A program made the position numbers and the translations under genes. Positions 12,329-56,768 of a stretch of 64,000 nt of DNA are shown here, one piece after another (position 1 is the stretch's first letter; each line of letters opens with the position of its first letter). The stretch is from Symbiodinium natans (lineage: Eukaryota > Sar > Dinophyceae > Suessiales > Symbiodiniaceae), in NCBI GenBank assembly GCA_905221605.1, contig CAJNDS010001358.1:261001-325000 (forward strand), given 5' to 3'. Below the pieces are notes generated by a model, which worked only from the letters and a program-made list of their open reading frames with translations, ran no database searches and was not told where the DNA came from.

Positions 12329-12440
12329 ACCCCTAAGGGTCCAAGTACCCTTATAGCCTTTACTTGGGCCCTAAAGCTACCATATGGGAACCCCTTTAAG
12401 GCCCAAGCATACACTAGACAAGTACGTGGACCCTCAGGGC
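12329..12440. mobile_element. Inverted-repeat element (CCCTAAGGGTCCAAGTAC ends)
   Basis: CCCTAAGGGTCCAAGTACCC on the left pairs with AAGTACGTGGACCCTCAGGG on the right. It interrupts an otherwise open minus-strand frame, so it could be another intron. Confidence 0.4.
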
Positions 12441-13062
12441 ATCACTGCCAACAGCGAAGTGTGAGTTTCAAAGCGCTTGGTTTTTGAATGTTCTTTTTCG
12501 GGCGACAACACTGCGCACAGCGTTCTTGTGCTTCTGATGTACAAAAAGGCAAAGATGTGCACAGAGCGGCAAAAAGTGCTGCAAATGCCAGTGTTTTGTG
12601 GCATCTTCTCCCAAGGCAAGAACGCTTGTGTCTTGTGTCATAGCAAGTATCAGCGTTTTGAGCATCTTCACCAAGGGCATGAACGCTGGTAACCTTGCCG
12701 CAGACGGCTGGATGCTTGACTGGTGCCTTCCTGAAAACGTGGCGTGCGCTCGTAGATTTCACACGATTTCAGAGTTGCATGCGCGGCGCTCATGAAACCA
12801 CTCAACCTCGAAATCCCGGAAGCTAACCTCTTTGAAGCCTCTAGGGTTTAGGGTTTAGGGTTTAGGGTTTAGGGTTTAGGGTCTAGTTTCCTGCCCAACA
12901 AACACACGAATGCTGGAAAAGACCATACGGAACCACCTCTGTTAGTGAACCGGGTTAACCCTACACCCGAAAGGTGATCGACAACAATCCCTAAACCCTA
13001 AACCCTAAACCCTAAACCCTAAACCCTAAACCCTAAACCCTAAACCCTAAACCCTAAACCTC

Positions 13063-13182
13063 TTAATCCCCGCGCTTTGCTTGGCCAGATTGCTGGTTGT
13101 ACCGTCTGACTTCCACTGAACGCAGAAGCTGCCGTCTGCGTTCCTTGGCTCCGGCCATGTCACAGACAAAGGCTTCAGGCTT
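13063..13182 (-). CDS. Terminal exon of an unknown gene (40 codons)
   Basis: CTGTAG acceptor, then KPEAFVCDMAGAKERRRQLL and a basic tail YNQQSGQAKRGD to TAA at 13063. One of the more convincing islands by composition. Confidence 0.45.
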   Translation of the reverse strand, partial: KPEAFVCDMAGAKERRRQLLRSVEVRRYNQQSGQAKRGD

Positions 13183-13652
13183 CTACAGGGCTTAGGGTTA
13201 AGGGATGAGGATTTATGGTTGGTTGAGAGCTGGGTTTAGGGTTTAGGGCTTAGGGTTTAGGGTTTCGGGTTTAGGGCTTAGTGCGCATATGCGGGGGTTG
13301 AGCGTTTAGGGTGTATATCGGGTTTAGGGCCTAGGGTCTATATAGGGTTTCCGATTGAGGGCTATTGCACATTTAATTAGCATACGAGGCTGCTATTTAA
13401 GTTGCTCTGAAAATATCTCAACAAGCATCCCCCTACATCCAACCATAAGCTTATTGCTCACAGTCCTGAGATTTGGACGATCTTTCATCCATGTCATTCT
13501 TCAGGGTTTCGAGGCTGCGGAGTTCAGGAGTCAGGAGCTTAAGGGTTAGGAGCATAGGGTTTAGGCTTTAGGCTTTGGGGGTCGTTTATGTCGGGGTTTA
13601 GGGTTTGGAGTCTGGGGTCTAAGGTGTTACGGATTCTGGCTTCAGACGTAGC

Positions 13653-13722
13653 CTGACGCTACGAACTTCAAGAAGCTCTTGTGGTGAAGGTCCATCCTCC
13701 GGGAATAGGGCAGATCATTCAT
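13653..13722 (-). CDS. Exon-like island (MNDLPYSRRMDLHHKSFLKF)
   Basis: From ATG at 13722 the frame reads MNDLPYSRRMDLHHKSFLKF then VASG, ending at a GC donor. Immediately upstream, about 13745-13858, another minus frame reads YRAETRKVERYVQDPRYSEQ. Both may be parts of one gene. Confidence 0.4.
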
Positions 13723-14263
13723 GTGACCCTAGACCCTAATCCTAAGCTGTTCGTGTCTTGGAGTCTTGGGATTTGCTCAGAATACCGAGGATCCTGGACA
13801 TACCGCTCCACTTTCCTGGTCTCCGCTCTGTAGCTCGAAGGCCCGCTGCCATGTCACCCTGATCCCCCAACCCCAAATCCCAAACCATCAGCCTGACGCC
13901 CTAACCACACTAACCCTAAACCTGAACTGAACTTGGAACCCTAGCAACAATGATAATGGTAGTCTACCCTAGACCCTAAAACCCTAAACCCTAAACCCTA
14001 AGAAACCTCCAGATCTGCCGGCTAAGCAGCACTCGGACGAACTTTGCCTTCAGCCAGCAGCGGAAGTCTGGCCAAAACGCCTCTGGGGTTTAGGGTTTAG
14101 GGTTTAGGGTTTTGGGGGGTTTAGGGTTTAGGGTTCAAGGTTCAGGGTTTAGGGTTGAGGCGTTGACGGCTTGGCAACAAACCGTAGCCAGTTACTTTCG
14201 TACAGCTCGCTTTAAGGGCTGACTAGAGGCAGCCTAAACCCTAAACCCTAAACCCTAAACCCT

Positions 14264-15460
14264 GGCAGTGCAAATGAGCGGAGTGGTCCCAGGGGAGCAG
14301 CAAACGAATAATCGTGCAGAGCTGTTAGCTGTCATCGCAGCAGTCCTTTCGGGCACAGGGGGTTATATTTATTCTGCTTCGAAAGTCACAGTGGCAGGGT
14401 TTCGCAAATTGCAGCAGAGGGGGTGGTCCTTTTCGGCGTGGTACAAGTACTCAAATCTAGATTTGTGGCATTTTTTGCATCTTGCGTTACAGCGGGCGCC
14501 GAGGCCATGGCATATTGTCAAGGTTAGTAGTCACCAGAACTGGAAAACTGCTCCTGATGAGTATCATGCATGGTTGTGGTATCACAATGATGCTGCCGAT
14601 TCGTATGCCAGAAAAGCTAGGAAAGTCTTTGGGCCACGCGAGCTTGCGGCCAGAGAGAAGGCCCATTGTGCAATGCAGACGATGCGTGCGCAGCAAAAAG
14701 CTGTGTATCAACTGCAGCTTGGGGTCGCTAACTGCTTCTGCCAGGTCAAGCGTGCAAAGCATATTTCGGAAACTGCACGCGTTTCTGAGGATATGCTGCA
14801 ACTCAAAATGCAAGCGCTTGGAATGATGCTTTGTGATGCTGGGATCAGGTTCCCTGGCAGCGACTGCGAGCCTGTTTGACAGCGCTTTTTGCTCTGCGCA
14901 CCGTTCGGGCAACTCTTGTTTGAGTGGTTTCGTTCTGTCGAGTGGGTTTGGGACCCGGGAGGGTTCTCATTGCTGGAGATGTATTATGCCTTTACCGGCC
15001 AGACTGGGTGGTTAGTTCCACTGAATCTGGCCGCTTGGTCTGATGAGGTTAGGCCGGGTGGGTGTAGGGGTGTTAACGTTAAGGCCCTTTGGGTCCACGA
15101 AACTCAATACCCGCAGCTAGTGCTGCATCGCCAAGCCTTGACGAGTCAGCTCGTCACTTTTGCGCATGTTGTGCGCGCTCTTTTTGGTCATTGTAATGCC
15201 TTTGGAATATCCAGAACATGCCAGCCTTGAAGTTCGTTGGAGTGCCTTGTAAAGTACCAGCAGTGTTATTCCGGCCGAAGTTGCCTCATGCAGCGAAGAT
15301 TGTACAGAGGATCCATACGGATCTCAGGGGCCGACAGTATAGAATGTTTCTAAAGACCTGCTATGTGGCGCCCAGGGCTCCCCTGATTAGTCAGCTCGAG
15401 CACCCTGATCCACTGCAGGCTTTTGCCATGTCAAGGCGATTCCACAGACAGAATTGCTAA
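14264..15460 (+). pseudogene. Retroelement RNase H and downstream region, truncated and broken
   Basis: The reading frame starts directly at the edge of a CCCTAAA array and encodes part of a type I RNase H: NRAELLAVIAAV carries the catalytic glutamate and WYHNDAADSYARKA the last aspartate, with VKVSSHQNW before it. The position of the second catalytic aspartate reads YSASK where TDS is expected, and the N-terminal part with the first aspartate is missing. The frame meets TGA at 14877, continues in the same frame to about 15230 (LLEMYYAFTGQTGWLVPLN, LNLAAWSDEVRPGG), then shifts to another frame to 15460. It resembles the 3' end of a non-LTR-type retroelement polyprotein, but the family cannot be settled by eye. 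It is inactive. Confidence 0.7.
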
Positions 15461-15616
15461 TTCTACCAATTAGTAATTTATTCTGTAGTTCAGTCACCAA
15501 GTGGTTGCTTCGAGACCGTCCGAGTGACTGTTTGCATAAACCCTAAACCCTAAACCCCAGTAGCAAGCTCTGATGTTCTGTCATGTAGCCCGGCATGTGA
15601 TGCACGAGCTTCGATA

Positions 15617-17450
15617 ATGAAAATTTGCACATTTTTTGGATCTGCTGCCCTCGCCCTCGTGTCCCTGATGCATGCTTTGTGATGCTGATCAGTTTGGGGT
15701 TTGTGGCTTAGGGTTTAGGGCCATTTAGGGTTTAGGGTATACATGTCGGAACACTGCGCAGAGCTCAGCCGTCCCGCGACAAGTGCTCACCAAGCCCTAC
15801 CGAAACCCCACAACAAAACTGCACTGCCCGCCTCAACCGTCGTCCCGGAAGTGGGACAGTCTAGCCTTCAAATGGCACTCCGGGGGCTTAGGGATTTAAG
15901 GGCTCGCTTGAGGGGGGTTCAGGGCGATGAGTCCAATGACAAGGTTTCAGGGTTTAGGGTTTAGGGTTTAGGGTTTAGGGTTTAGGGTTTCGGGTTTCGG
16001 GTTTCGGGTTTAGGGTTTAGGGTTTAGGGTTTAGGGTTTAGGGTTTAGGGTTTAGGGTTTAGGGTTTAGGGTTTAGGGTTTAGGGTTTAGAAATCAAGGT
16101 CAAGGGCTGGAGAAGGGGGGGGGGGATTTCAAGTGCCTCAGTGGAGCCCTTGAGCCTCCCCCTCTTCGGCCAGCAGGGGTGGCTTGCAGTGGGGGGGGGG
16201 GGGGGGGGGAGGGCCCTAGATTTTTGGATCTTGGGTTTAGGACGTGAGGACCGTGAGGATCGGTTGGGGGGCAAGGCGGCATGCCCTAAACCCTAAACCC
16301 TAGACCCTAAGCCCGAAAAACCTGAACCCTAAACCCTAAACCCCAAACCCCAAAGAAGAACCATACATCTCATAGAAACCATCTCGACTTCCCTGAGCCA
16401 CCAAGTCCCTAAAACCCTATCTCGAAGGGAGGTTACATGGTCCCTTGATATGGGCCCTGACCCCTATATACCTTATGAAACCAAGGGGCCTATTCTTCAG
16501 AGCCCTGCAATTAAAGAAGGTCCGGACCATACTAAGGGACCACAGAACTACCTGTAAACTACACACCTTCGAAGCCCCTGTGTCCTACGCAGCCTTAGGT
16601 GGTAAGGTTTTCGAGTTTGGGTTATAGGGGCGTGTTCCCGCAGCATTTTGCAAGCCCCGAAATCCACCAATCAATCCGGACAAACAAAAAAGGAAAGAGC
16701 TGCGGCTGTTCTGAATGACGGCAACTTGCAGGTGGCTTCTATCATGGCGCCCTTCTTAAAAAGGACAACCACCCCTCCCCCCCCCCACCCCCCCCGGAAA
16801 AAACATAAGGGAGGCCCTAACGCAAACAGCAACCCCCCCCCCCCTCCCCGCCCGCAAAAAAACTAAGGGAGACCCTAACATAAACAGCACCCCCCCCCCC
16901 CCCCCGCACCCCCCCCCCCCCGCACCCCCCCCCCCCCCCGCAAAAAAAATCAGGGAGACGCTGACGTAAACAGCACCCCTCCCCCACCCAGCTCCCCTCA
17001 TGGCACCTCCAGTATGCGTCGTACTGCTTGTCCTTGCCTTTCTCACCTGGGCAGCTCCCCGAACCATTTTACGTAGTCAACACCTCTGCAATCGGAGGTT
17101 TGTTCCAAAGTAGGGTCCCCTTTTGAGGCTCTTTTGAGGGGGCTCGCTTTTTTGTAAGGCTCATGGTAGGGTTAGATATGCCTCAGACTGACAGTATCTA
17201 TGTTTGAAACTCCCTATGACATGTAGTAGTTTCAGTAGAATAGAGTATGAGAACTTCTGTGGCCATGTATGTATGTGAATATATATACATATATATATGT
17301 TTGTATATGATGTTATATATATATATATATATAGAGCGTGTATATATACATATGTATTATATTTGTCATTTGCAGTCTGTCCTGCAGTGCAAGCCTGAAA
17401 ACCTGGACCCCTGTGTGGACAGTTCTTTCATGCCATTTATCGCGGTCTAA
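15617..17450 (+). CDS. Small secreted cysteine-containing protein, four exons
   Basis: Four exons, 15617-15678, 15762-15854, 16644-16731 and 17388-17450, total 306 bp and keep frame to a TAA stop, predicting 101 aa. Exon 1 is a textbook signal peptide (MKICTFFGSAALALVSLMHA). The mature part has four cysteines: DKCSPS and QNCTAR in exon 2, CKPENLDPC in exon 4. Exon 3 is basic and ends AAAVLNDGNLQ. Donors are GTGATG, GACAGT and GTGGCT; acceptors are GCAG, GCAG and GCAG. The protein is not recognised, so the role is unknown beyond likely export. Intron 3 contains poly-C runs and a TA-rich tract. The gene lies on the opposite strand to the three large genes, just beyond the retroelement remnant. 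Other frames through exons 2 and 3 are also open, so the model needs transcript support. Confidence 0.5.
15947..16090 (+). repeat. TTTAGGG array inside the secreted-protein gene
   Basis: About twenty units with three TTTCGGG variants in a row. It lies in intron 2 of the 15617-17450 gene. Confidence 0.95.
16430..16556. mobile_element. Family C element, diverged
   Basis: GGTTACATGGTCCCTT on the left, GGGGCCTATTCTTCAGAGCCC inside, and CCACAGAACTACC near the right end match family C at lower similarity. Confidence 0.5.
16776..16938 (+). repeat. Poly-C-rich tract
   Basis: Three poly-C blocks spaced by related 35-bp segments (GGGAGGCCCTAAC..., GGGAGACCCTAAC..., GGGAGACGCTGAC...), that is, a degenerate tandem repeat. 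Confidence 0.85.
16996..17046 (-). CDS. Exon-like island (EKGKDKQYDAYWRCHEG)
   Basis: CCCAG acceptor then EKGKDKQYDAYWRCHEG. The opposite strand reads like a signal peptide (MAPPVCVVLLVLAFLTWAAP), so the coding strand is uncertain. Confidence 0.35.
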
Positions 17451-17593
17451 GGTTTAGGGTTTAGGATTTAGGGTTTAGGGTTTAAGAGTTGGGGCTGATG
17501 TCGGCCGCAGTGCTCACTCTCGCGAGACCACTTTATCGCAAACCCAAACATGCACTACAGGGGGGGGGGAGGGGGGAACGCGAGAGAACATTC

Positions 17594-17647
17594 CTGGGCG
17601 CCCAGGCGCACACTCCATGGTGAGTCTTCGGGTGCAGCAATCGCCAC
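17594..17647 (-). CDS. Exon-like island (VAIAAPEDSPWSVRLGAQ)
   Basis: GGCAG acceptor, 54 bp in frame, GA donor (GAATGT). Confidence 0.4.
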
Positions 17648-17679
17648 CTGCCGGCTTAAGGCATTTTGCGGGATGAGAT

Positions 17680-17824
17680 GGGATGTTCCCCCCTTAGACT
17701 AACAGATCCTTCATAGGGATTTTGTACTAATCAGAATCCATTATAACAGTCCTCAATAAGGGATTATATCGCACCCCCCACTAGAATCCCTGTGAAGGAC
17801 TGCTGGTATAAGGGGGAACATCCC
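17680..17824. mobile_element. Family B inverted-repeat element (GGGATGTTCCCCC ends)
   Basis: The left end GGGATGTTCCCCC and the right end GGGGGAACATCCC are inverted complements. Inside are AACAGTCC and its inverse AAGGACTG. The length is about 145 bp with no ORF. Confidence 0.65.
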
Positions 17825-18139
17825 AATGTGACGAGCGCCGGTGCCGAAGTTCGTCCTGGGAGATGCTGCGCACAACAACACTGGGGCAATTACGATGCCC
17901 ACATGCTTAGATATGCTTCCACCTTAAACCCTAAACCAAACCCTAAACCCTGAACCCTCCCTAAACCCTAAACCCTAAACCCTAAACCCTAAACCCTAAA
18001 CCCTAAACCCTAAACCCTTGGAGACTGCCGGCCTCCATGGCTGCAATTGGGCGGAAGCTAAGCTCCGCGAGGAGACATGAGCGGGCGATACTTCAGAGGG
18101 ATGCCGCTGGACAGCTCACTCAGACTGCACTAAGTCGAA

Positions 18140-18250
18140 AACCCTAAACCCTAAACCCTAAACCCTAAACCCTAGACCCTAAACCCTAAACCCTAAACCC
18201 TAAACCCTAAACCCTAAACCCTAAACCCTAAACCCTAAACCCTAAACCCT
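18140..18250 (-). repeat. CCCTAAA array
   Basis: Sixteen units. Confidence 0.95.
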
Positions 18251-18364
18251 TAGCCCTAGCGGGAGTGGAGCACGAGCTGCTCTAAACCAACCCCCAACCC
18301 TCGCTTTCTTCTCCGTGGCTGCGGAGAATGCAAGAGCAACGCGCTGGTTCTTAATGCGGTGCGG

Positions 18365-18515
18365 TTTAGGGTTTAGGGTTTAGGGTTTAGGGCTTAGGGC
18401 TCAGGGCTCAGGGCTCAGGGCTCAGGGCTTAGGGCTTAGGGCTTAGGGCTTAGAGCTTAGGCTTTAGGGTTTAGGGTTAGGGTTTAGGGTTTAGGGTTTA
18501 GGGTTCAGGGCTTTC
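18365..18515 (+). repeat. Mixed array: TTTAGGG, then AGGGCTC and AGGGCTT blocks
   Basis: Standard units give way to four AGGGCTC and then five AGGGCTT units before returning to TTTAGGG. Confidence 0.9.
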
Positions 18516-19104
18516 GCCTTGACAACTAGCGCAACGAAGCCAAGGTCTTATCGCCTCCTGTCCTATGCCCACCGCAGCCAGATCCACGATGATGCCCGGC
18601 TAGGAGGATCCCCACCCCGAAGCCCCACGCCCTAAACCCGAAACCCTAACCCCCTAAACCCCTAAACCCGAAAGGCTGTAAATCACAGCCATACACTGCA
18701 CCTTCATTCATAGAGAAGCCCCCCCCCCCCTGCAGCCAGACCATGCCTACGGTATGCTGTAGATGACTGAACCCTCGAGGTTGGTTTTGGGCTTTGGGTT
18801 GTGGGTTTAGGGCTTCAAGTTTAAAGGTTCAGGGTTTAGGGTTTTGCGGGTTTAGGGACCTGTTAGGAACTCCAGGAAAACTTTCTTGTAGCTAGAAGGT
18901 ATGACGCCGCTTGCATACAACACACAGGTTCGGGGATCTCAAGGAAGGGGTTGATCGAAGCTGCGCCCGCCATTCTTGGCAACCTAGCTGAAAAGGAGTA
19001 CGTATACCGTAGTCGCCCAAGCGGACGAGAACCCTGAGCCTAAACCTTAAACCGAAACCCGAAACCCTAATCCTCCAAACCAATCTTGAGCTAGGGAAGG
19101 GCGC

Positions 19105-52828
<33,724 letters not shown>

Positions 52829-53107
52829 GGCCCTGGCAGGGTTTGGTGTTTAGGGCTTAGATATGGGGGGTTCGGGTTTGGGGTTTAGGGTTTATGTCGG
52901 GTTTAGGGTTTGGGGTTTAGGGCTAGGGTTTGGGGGTTTAGGGTTTTGGGTGGGTTTGGTGTTTGGGGTTGAGGGTTTATGTATGGTTTCGGGTTTAGGG
53001 TTTGGGGTGTAGGGTTTGGGGCTTGGGGTTTAGGGTTTGAGGGGTTTAAGGTTTGAGGGGTTTAGGGTTTGAGGGGTTTAGGGTTTGGGGTTTGGGGTTT
53101 ACATATG

Positions 53108-53226
53108 GTTGAGGTTTGGGGCTTGGGGCTTGGGGCTTGGGGCTTGGGGCTTGGGGCTTGGGGCTTGGGGCTTGGGGCTTGGGGCTTGGGGCTTGGGGCT
53201 TGGGGCTTGGGGCTTGGGGCTTGGGG
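53108..53226 (+). repeat. GGGGCTT variant array
   Basis: Seventeen GGGGCTT heptamers set in a region of degenerate TTTGGGG units. Confidence 0.95.
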
Positions 53227-53545
53227 TTTGGGCTTGGGGGTTTAGAGTTTGGAGTTTAGGGTTTGGGGGGTTTAGGGTTTGGATGCTAGGGTTTGGGGTT
53301 GAGGGTTTGGGGTTTGGGGGATTTAGGGTTTGGAGGGGTTTAGGGTTTGGAGGGGTTTAGGGTTTGGGGGGGTTTAGGGTTTGGAGGGGTTTAGAGTTTG
53401 GGGGGGGGGGGGGGGGGGGGGTTAGGGTTTGGGGGGGTTTAGGGTTTGAGGTTTCAGGAGGGTTTGGGGTTTTTGGTTTGTGGGTTGTGTGTTTGTTTGG
53501 ATGACTTTTGGGATGTTTTGTTTGTTTATTGTTGGGGGGGGGGGG

Positions 53546-53760
53546 GGTCGAGCATCTGCAGCCTTATTGATTTGGTCGTGAATAAGTGTGAGCGATGTGC
53601 CTTTGCCGTTCTTGAGCCAAGTGTCTGCCTTCTCTGTAGAGGTGGCCCGTGATTTGAAGATGAGTTGCCCGTCGGGCCAGGCGCATAAGCAGGCTTCGGC
53701 ACTGAATTGCAGAGAACAGTGGAAGCTGAGAGCTGTTTCAACTCCATAACGGTCGCTCAC
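53546..53760 (-). CDS. Possible exon, two competing frames
   Basis: The minus strand is open in two frames, one reading FSAEACLCAWPDGQLIFKSR, the other MELKQLSASTVLCNSVPKPA. The stretch is non-repetitive and lies upstream of the kinase start. The owner is unknown. Confidence 0.25.
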
Positions 53761-54316
53761 AGCAGTCGGGTTGTAAACAGGCGCTCCTAAACCCTAAACC
53801 CTAAACCCTAAATCCTAAACCCTAAACCCTAAACCCAGGTTTCAGATGCTCCACATCTGTTTCCAGCTTCAGAGACAGTGGAGGAAATCCATCGCATCGC
53901 TGTCATTTGAACGCCAATCCTTGACAGCTTGGTCCTTGTCTCTTTCGGTGAGATGTAACGCTCATAGTTTGGGGCTTTAGGGTTTTAAGGCTTTAGGGTT
54001 TAGGATTACAACAACACAACTAGGGTTTAGGTTGGTGGATGCAGGGGGCAGAGGTTGTACGGTTGTAGAGGATGAGCCCGTGACCTTACAAAATAACTTA
54101 AGAAGGTCCTTCATGCACTCGGCAAGCGGCCAATTTAGTTAGAATGGGTATTGGAGGGGGAGTTTAGGACTCCATCCAATCAAATAAGGCAGACAAAGAA
54201 ACCGGGAGGTGGGAGTTTAACGTGCTTGTCACAGAGGGAGTTGGCCATCGAAAACTGGTGGCAAGCCAACGAGGGGAGGGGGTGGGGGAATAGAGTTTCT
54301 ATCCAAACTCCAGAAG

Positions 54317-54425
54317 GACATATGGGGGTTTACGAGAACAAGGGAAGCCCAATTTATAGGCCCCAAATAGTAGGATCATGATAAGGACCCGAATAAGGTA
54401 CCCCCTAATTTCGGAAACCCCCATA
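54317..54425. mobile_element. Family D element (GGGGGTTTACGA ... TTTCGGAAACCCCC)
   Basis: The left part GGGGGTTTACGAGAACAAGG and the right part AAGGTACCCCCTAATTTCGG plus AAACCCCC recur at 57358-57459, 47644-47744 and 42968-43072. Related pieces lie at 3697-3797, 19375-19437 and 61556-61668. The core ATAAGGACCC(G/C)AATAAGGTAC is shared. Confidence 0.55.
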
Positions 54426-54555
54426 TACGGGGATTAGGTTGGTAGGTAGAAGTTTCAACTCATCCTCCGCCCTCGTGCCCAAATCGGAGCTTGAGCAGAA
54501 ACCCAGGGTGTCTTGCCCTAGTTGAGGGTTCAGGGTTTTCGGTTCAGGGTTGAGT

Positions 54556-54610
54556 GTCTAGATTGCCCAGTAACCGAAAAGTGATGGGGGGGGGTGCCCT
54601 TTTTGTTGGT
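54556..54610 (+). mobile_element. Family A element, left-end fragment
   Basis: The sequence starts CTAGATTGCCCAGTAACC, matching the family A terminal repeat, and runs to GGGTGCCCTTTTTG before diverging. Confidence 0.55.
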
Positions 54611-54883
54611 TTAACGCCACACGACAATGACAGAGTCAAACGCCCCAGATGCCACATCTCCCTGTATCGACACCCGAAGCCCACAAGCCCTAAGCTACCT
54701 CGCCAACCCGCATCCATCCCTCCCTCCAACCTTTCAAAACCCTATACCCTAAATAGGGCCTGAACCCTCCACCCCTTCAAACATAATACCCTCACTGGGT
54801 CCTAGGCCTCTCGCCAAAAAGCGGAGAGCCCCGCGTGCCAACCTTCCCAGGTTGCGTGCGGGCTTGCGGGCCATTCTCGGCTT

Positions 54884-55087
54884 CTAGAACCAGGAGTAAC
54901 CTAGGAATGAAAAGGGTGCCCTAGGGTTTAGGGTTCAGGGTTTAGGGTTAGGATTTTGGGTTCAGGGTTTAGGGCTACTAGACCCAGGAGTAACCTAGGA
55001 ATAGGAAAGGGCACCCTTTTTGGTGTTAAGGGGACTATAAGGGAACCCCAACCCGAGAACAAGGAAATAGGGCCTGCTCCGGGTCCT
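54884..55087 (+). mobile_element. Two tandem family A relatives, the first cut by a telomeric array
   Basis: CTAGAACCAGGAGTAACC at 54884 stops at TTTAGGG repeat (about 54923). A fuller copy starts at 54978 with CTAGACCCAGGAGTAACC, contains AAAGGGCACCC and AAGGGAACCCC, and ends near 55087 at GGGTCCTG. They form a subfamily with CCAGGAG or CCAAGAG ends. Confidence 0.5.
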
Positions 55088-55089
55088 GT

Positions 55090-56640
55090 GCTTTCATTCA
55101 CAGCATCAGTTCAATCAGTTCCCTCACACAATGACTGTAGGTAAACATGCTCCGGAGCCGCATACTTGGTAGACTTCCAAATTACTTGCCGATGTCACTG
55201 GAGCAAGAATCAGCAAGAATCTACAGTACACTTTCAAAGCCCCTTCATCAAGTGGCCCTGCGCCATTCGACAGCTCTAGATGGGCAGTTCTCGAAATTTC
55301 TGGGGTCCCTTTCCTGCCATAGGGAGGATACCCGGACAACACAGACTCAACCGAGTAGCTCTTAGTATGATATGAAATTGGGGAATGACCTCCTACGCCC
55401 CAGACAACTCTGAACTCGAAACCCTAAGTCCTAGAATCTTTGACTTAAGCCCTGAGCCCTGGACCCTAAACCAATTTGGGGCTGAACCCTAAACCCTAAA
55501 CCCTGAACGAGGCTAGACTACAGGCCCACAGGCCCCGGGAGCCGGCTGGCTCCAGGCTTGCGGTGTAAGGGAGTGCAAGTTATCATCGGGTTCTTAAGGG
55601 ACGGGGGTTCAAGGGGGGGGGTATGTAACCCGAAGGTTCCGACATACTCCTAAACCCTAAACCCTAAACCCTAAACCCTAAACCCTCCTAAACCCTACTC
55701 CCACTACTCTCCAAGGCTCCCTTGAGAACCCTATAAAGTTCGGGATTCCGGAAAGAACCCGGCCCTGGCCGCGCACCTGATTCGATTGGCACCTATATCA
55801 TCAAGCTACACTGGCTGAGCCAAAGCCAAACCACGCATTGCTGCACCAGTCCCGGGGTTGCGGAAGGAGGGGCTGAGTGGGATGGAGGGGACGCGATGAG
55901 CCCGAAACCCGAAGAACCCAGCGTCAAAGATCGCACTCCTTGCAGTCAGCCCCCCAAAAAAACAGAAAAAAACATCTGGCGGGGCAACATCATGGCGACA
56001 CACTGCACGCCCCCCCAACCCCCCAAAAAAAAAGCCGCCAGGCGTTGGGCGAGCTAAGGATGCGCGGTTGCAATCCTATCGCCGGGATTGGAAGGCATCA
56101 AACGGCTTGCTAGGCCGTTATGAACCCTCTGGACATCTTCATGAACAGATGCCGCAGAATGTGAGCTGAAGCTTGGGGTGATTTGGCTTTGGGGCTAGAT
56201 GGAAACAAAGATTGCGCATGAGTGGCCAAGAACTTTAGAGCATTTATGTGACACGCCCTGAACAACCCAAGTTGGTTTGCTTTGGGATAGGTAGCGTGTC
56301 TACTGCGATGAGCGATGCTGCGAGTACCGAGATGACTGCGATGAACAGCATTGCTATTGCTGTGACCTGCTACGATTGCTATGACACTATGATCACTACG
56401 TTGACTTGTGTGGACTAAGCCTGTCATTGCACGAGCTGGAGGGTTGCGAGTTGGGGGTTGAGGGTTTAGGGTTCAGGGAATAGGGTTTAGGGTAATTACT
56501 GCAATAGTTGGCCGATCCCGATCACGTGTTTCCTAAACCTTCGAATTTGTTCCCGCCGCTCTTTGTTACTGAGCCTGCGTTTCTCAATCCTGCGGTTATC
56601 GCAGGGTTATGGCCCATTTAGAGACTGAAGAGGAGTAAGG
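55090..56640. other. Mostly non-coding, ambiguous ORFs
   Basis: Both strands are open at 55124-55365 without motifs. 55588-55735 is a family F element invaded by telomeric repeat. 56290-56420 is a degenerate repeat of GATTGCTATGAC-like words. No gene can be supported. Confidence 0.4.
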
Positions 56641-56697
56641 TACCTATTTGGGGGGAGCTTTTTCCAATTAGAGGAGACTATCACAAAACCCTAAACC

Positions 56698-56768
56698 CCA
56701 GTCAACTGCACGGAGTTTTCACTTCCTTGCATCCGGTGCAGCGACGGCTTTGGCGTTGTTGCGTCGCC
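56698..56768 (-). CDS. Exon-like island (GDATTPKPSLHRMQGSENSV)
   Basis: CTACAG acceptor then GDATTPKPSLHRMQGSENSV and QLTG. The other strand is also open, so confidence is low. Confidence 0.3.

Noticed and set aside
16756-17067. Glycine/alanine-rich minus-strand frame of 103 codons
   Set aside because: It is a translation of poly-C/G blocks and has no independent support.
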